Below are positions 46,790 through 64,000 of a stretch of DNA of 64,000 bases, one piece after another. The position numbers and the translations under genes were made by a program. How positions within the stretch are numbered: the stretch's first letter is position 1; each line of letters begins with the position of its first letter. The stretch comes from Charina bottae (lineage: Eukaryota > Chordata > Lepidosauria > Squamata > Charinaidae): NCBI GenBank assembly GCA_023362775.1, contig JALMGJ010000001.1:92760001-92824000 (forward strand), in the 5' to 3' direction. Below the pieces are notes generated by a model, which saw only the letters and a program-made list of their open reading frames with translations, was not told the DNA's origin and did not search any database.

Positions 46790-47140
46790 ACCCAGACTGA
46801 AAAGGGTCCAGATAAGCTGCTTCATTCAGGGCCCTTTGTAGCTGCGCGCCATCCACCCCAACAACCTTCCCTAAAAAGGGAAGTTGGAGACTGTTCCATT
46901 CAGTTGGAGACTGGACAGAAGTTGTCTAGCACTGTTGGGTCCAAGGATGGCCTCTTGAGAAGGGGGCGCACCACCGCCTTTTAAGGAAGGTGGTACCACC
47001 CCCTCCGGCAAAGAGGCATTAACCATTGCTTGGACCCAACCACATGCCACCTCCTGGGAGGCCTTGACCAACCAGGAGGGGCATGGGTCCAGAACACAGG
47101 TGGTTGAGCTCACAGCCACAAGGATCCTGTCCATGTCCTC
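46790..47140 (-). mobile_element. CR1/L2-type LINE, RT N-terminal fragment
   Basis: The frame 47134-46871 encodes VLDPCPSWLVKASQEVACGW and ends VSNFPF, the RT fingers region of these LINEs. No catalytic box in this piece. The Pro/Ser-rich part is eroded. Confidence 0.65.
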
Positions 47141-48372
47141 AGGAATTTATCTGCCATGTCCTTTATGTCAAGAAGAGCTTTTTCTATGCTATCTGAATGT
47201 TGGAAGTCACTGTTGATTCATATTAGCTTGGGAAGCAGACCTTTCAAGGACTGACAAAAGCGGTGGCCATCAACAATGGAGGAATCCATGCCAAGGCATT
47301 CTGGAGTCCAAGATGATGATTTTTCAATACCAGGAATGTGCAACTCTTTGGGGGCTGAAGCCTGCACTTAACCTTTGAGGAATATCCCAGAACCACCCCC
47401 AATCCAAAGAATAAATGGTCGAAAGACAAAATCTGAGTTCATGTTAATTTAATAAGCATTATATTGAATTAAATAAAGTTAATATTGGTATTTGTGTACT
47501 TAATAATTTCTCCCCAGACATCCAAGACTGGGGGTGGGGTGTGGGGTGGAAGGGAACATTTAATCCTACCTAAAGATGTGCAACTCTGCTTTAATCCAGA
47601 CATTCCCACATGCAACAGCTAGGTTCACACATGATGCTAAGCCACTGACCTGATTTTCATTTAGCACAATCTAATTCCATCTAATACTCAGCTCTGGATA
47701 TTGGGCAGAAGTCTGACCACAGCGCTGGTTTTACAGAAATGGCTACATATATGATAAAATTCAGGTCAGTTTTATTTTCCAGCACAATTTTCTTCTGGGG
47801 AGGACAGTTCTGTAAATGTAGAAGTAGCTCATCAGCCACTAATACCTACCCCCCCCCATTCTACCCTGAATGAAGTGACAGCTTTTGGAAGCGGGGGGGG
47901 GGGGGGAGAAGAGATATATTCACACATTTGAGTTTAAAAAGATGGTTAAGCAGGTATGTGCTGCCATGAAAGCAGCAGAAGGAAAAAGTACCAAATAGCA
48001 GATCTGCTGAAGCAGCAAATATCTGAGAAACTACAGCTCTTCTGCAACCTAAAACTGGGACATTCTCATAGGAAGCAGCGACACATGCATTCCAGTCTTC
48101 TTTCTCATTTATTAAGGCTGATGTCAAATACTGAATGGAACATTGTAAATTATTTTCTCTCTACTAGGGCTTTTCCTTTTTTAAAAAACCACAAAGCCAT
48201 GTTGTCATGCAAATCAGTTCCAAAGTGTTAGGAACGATTCTCTTTTCAAAGCAAATTTTGCTTTATCGCTTACTACCAGACAACTTTACAGAACGGAGCA
48301 TGCCAACTTACAATACTGTTCTCATGGAGGAAAAAAGTAGTTACATATTGTACATATAAGTGGCAGAAAACC
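47141..48372. other. Region downstream of HADHB, nothing recognised
   Basis: Contains the G14 run and short unique segments only. Confidence 0.45.
47893..47906. repeat. G14 run
   Basis: Fourteen consecutive G on the plus strand. Confidence 0.9.
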
Positions 48373-48378
48373 TTTATT
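48373..48378 (-). terminator. Poly(A) signal, HADHB
   Basis: TTTATT on the plus strand is AATAAA in the gene sense, about 200 nt after the stop codon, giving a short 3' UTR (48574 to about 48350). Confidence 0.6.
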
Positions 48379-48574
48379 GACGTAAATATCCACATAAAAC
48401 TTGTGTGGCCTTATCTGTTTGCTGTAAACCAAATTCTTGAAGGCACTAGAAAATAGTAAAAAAGCCACTGAGAGTCCTTTCTAGGAAAGTCCAGAGATAT
48501 ATTTTGGCCTATTGTTACTACATTAGTTGTCCTGAAGATCACAGGCAAATCCCCTCATGCCGATTTTCACCTCC

Positions 48575-61928
<13,354 letters not shown>

Positions 61929-62324
61929 CTACGTAGAAGTTAAGAGAGCAAACCAGGATATTGAGAGATGTCTAATTTCTGCAATTCTCATGATACAGTG
62001 CAGTCCACAATTCTCAGCTCAGCTGGTTTCGCAAGAATCTTGCAGAGAAACTGAGGTTGAAAGACTGGGTCTCATTAGTGTATTCCATGGCTGAGTAAAG
62101 ATAGAAGCCTTTTGCTCTTCAAACTTTCCATACAATCAGCAACTAACACAATAAGGTTTGTTTCTGTTTGATCAATAGTTTTTGTTTGATCAATATTAAA
62201 GAGCATTTTAAAAGAATATACCCAGAGCCTCTGCTTGTCTATTATCATCATTCTTTGTACTGCAACTCGCTGTTTACTGAGAAACAGAATGACTGGTTCA
62301 CATCTCATACTAATTTGTGGTTAT

Positions 62325-62518
62325 GGCTTGTTGTTTATTCGTTCAGTCGCTTCCAACTCTTCGTGACTTCATGGACCAGCCCACGCCAGAGCTTCCTGTC
62401 GGCCGTCGCCATCCCCAGCTCCCCCACGGTCGAGTCCGTCACCTCCAGAATATCACCCATCCATCTTGCCCTTGGTCGGCCCCTCTTCCTTTTGCCTTCC
62501 ACCTTCCCCAGCATCAGC
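62325..62518 (-). mobile_element. RTE LINE, 3' terminal fragment
   Basis: Matches the last 190 bp of the 55.2-kb copy: ttgtttattcgttcagtcgc, catggaccagcccacgccag, ttggtcggcccctcttcc. Rest lost by 5' truncation. Confidence 0.8.
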
Positions 62519-64000
62519 GTAGCCAGGTTTTGGCTTAGCCAGCTGATAGTTTACTCAAACCATGGTTAAACAAACAATGGCCTATGAAATGTGTGAATCC
62601 AGTTCATCAGATGTAAGATCTGGAGGCAGGAAACTTTAGTTCAGACCACAGCAACCAAAGATTAAGAAATTCATTTGTTTGCAATAGCCAAATGGTCAAT
62701 TCCACAAATCAGAGTCAAAAGTTTTTGGCTATCTAGCTGCCTCTGCTTGCAAACATATGGATAAAATTGCTCTGGAGGTTTATGGCCTAACTGCAGAAGC
62801 ACCCTATGTAAGAGACCCTTTACACATTTTAACCAGCATGGGAGCAATCCCAGAGTTACCAGGAAAAGTACTGAAAGCTAGTATTCCAATGAGATCAATG
62901 GGACTTGCAAGCAGTTAACTTTGAATATTTTCCTTTATTGAGATCACTGGAGAAAATGCTGTCCCAGCTCCAGTTACCTAATTGTAGAGCAGTTAGGAAT
63001 GCTGAAGTATTTTTGATCTGGAAAATGTGAAAGGGTAACATGAATCTTATTTTAGCCACCCATGCGGAAATGAAGGCCTCTCAAGGACATTCTACCTACG
63101 TTGGAAATATGAAGAGAGAATTTATCACTAATGCCGGTCTGCCTTCAAAAAAAGGGGGTGCTACCGAATGGAAATTATGACATGGTACAGCAAAGGAGCA
63201 TAGCTCAGTTGGCAAAGCACAAGCTTAGTCTCAGCCTCACCTCTGCTTAAGAGGCTGTTAGGTAGCGGGTCTTCAAATGACCAAGGTCAGTATGAAAACA
63301 TGAAAAACAGGGAATAGGCAGAATATTCAGAGGTGGGCTAGAAGGACTAATGGTCCAGTTTAGAACAAGAGAGCCTCTTGGTTTCTATGATTCAGCAGTA
63401 AAATGCCTAAGTAAGGTATCCTTGGTTACACAATACCACACAACAACACTGCTTCACTGACACACAGCCAACTGGGGTAAAGTTCAGCATGAATGTTAAA
63501 ATGAAGATACTTGCTCAGGCAGAGAAGCAGACAAGCAAAAACTGGTGACAGGTGAAGCAACACACAGGAGAAGTGCAAGCAGTGACCAATTACTATGATG
63601 TCTAACTGCTCTCCTAAAAATGGCAGCTCTTGGGCCTTTGATGTTAAAAGTTCATCCAGGTGCTTGCTTAGCTTTTGAAAGACAAACATGAACATTCTTG
63701 CAGTTGTCAGAAATGGGAGATTATTGACATGATTGAGGTTAATGAGCAGAACAAATAATGAATTGTTGAAGTTTGTAAAAGTATACATCAGAATTTACAA
63801 TAGAAGCCATTAGAAGAAGTGCTGAGTCATGTGGTCAGCAAGTTTGCTGTATCATTAAGACATAGAGGAAGGTGATGAAAGGAGATGATGCAATGTGTAA
63901 TACTAATTGACATTGAATGTATAAAAGCATACGTATGCCTGTATACTTTTCTCTCTCTCTTCTTCATTACTGGACTGCGCTGTGAATACGTCTGTATGCT
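62519..64000. other. HADHB intron at right edge
   Basis: No exon matching the next upstream HADHB segment (the VIQEVKTSNVARE region) is visible, so the next exon lies outside. Confidence 0.5.

Noticed and set aside
63195..63280. tRNA-like A box (tagctcagttgg)
   Set aside because: No convincing B box or cloverleaf; possibly an old SINE, but too weak to annotate.

Overview
This window is vertebrate nuclear DNA, most likely from a squamate reptile. The coding exons are short, have GT..AG junctions and match two well-known vertebrate genes. The repeats are typical of squamates: tRNA-derived Sauria SINEs, BovB/RTE LINEs, CR1/L2-type LINEs, Penelope-like elements, hAT MITEs and one Ty1/copia element. 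I cannot name the species.

From 1 to about 21.9 kb the window holds the 3' two thirds of SELENOI (ethanolaminephosphotransferase 1, plus strand). There are seven coding exons, from 2500 to 17842. The last one contains an in-frame TGA (17777-17779) where the family has selenocysteine. A long 3' UTR follows, with a good SECIS candidate at about 18776-18847 and a poly(A) signal at 21831.

From about 22.7 to 24.2 kb, and perhaps further, there is a minus-strand gene with a SAM domain that I do not recognise. Two adjoining exons are well supported (23956-24232 and the terminal 23555-23646). Possible upstream exons near 28.5, 28.9 and 35.1 kb are tentative.

From 48.35 kb to the right edge the window holds the 3' part of HADHB (mitochondrial trifunctional protein beta subunit, thiolase, minus strand). 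Ten coding exons lie between 61928 and 48575, in phase at every junction, with the thiolase motifs present. The upstream exons lie beyond the window. SELENOI and HADHB are therefore convergent here, with the SAM gene between them.

The rest is introns and repeats. Main items: a BovB copy with an uninterrupted 393-codon RT frame and target-site duplication (7344-8545); two RTE copies (36.3-38.9 and 55.2-56.6 kb), the first with a YAHD catalytic box; many 5'-truncated CR1/L2-type LINEs, one nested inside another at 38.9-40.4 kb; a copia-type element with two LTRs and a primer site matching the initiator-tRNA anticodon arm (30091-33510); Penelope-like fragments with GIY-YIG domains; palindromic hAT MITEs with 8-bp duplications; two hAT-like elements carrying an internal minisatellite (41.2-42.1 kb); a 75-bp perfect inverted repeat (25.84-26.05 kb); and a cluster of hairpins bounded by CA repeats (26.4-26.9 kb).
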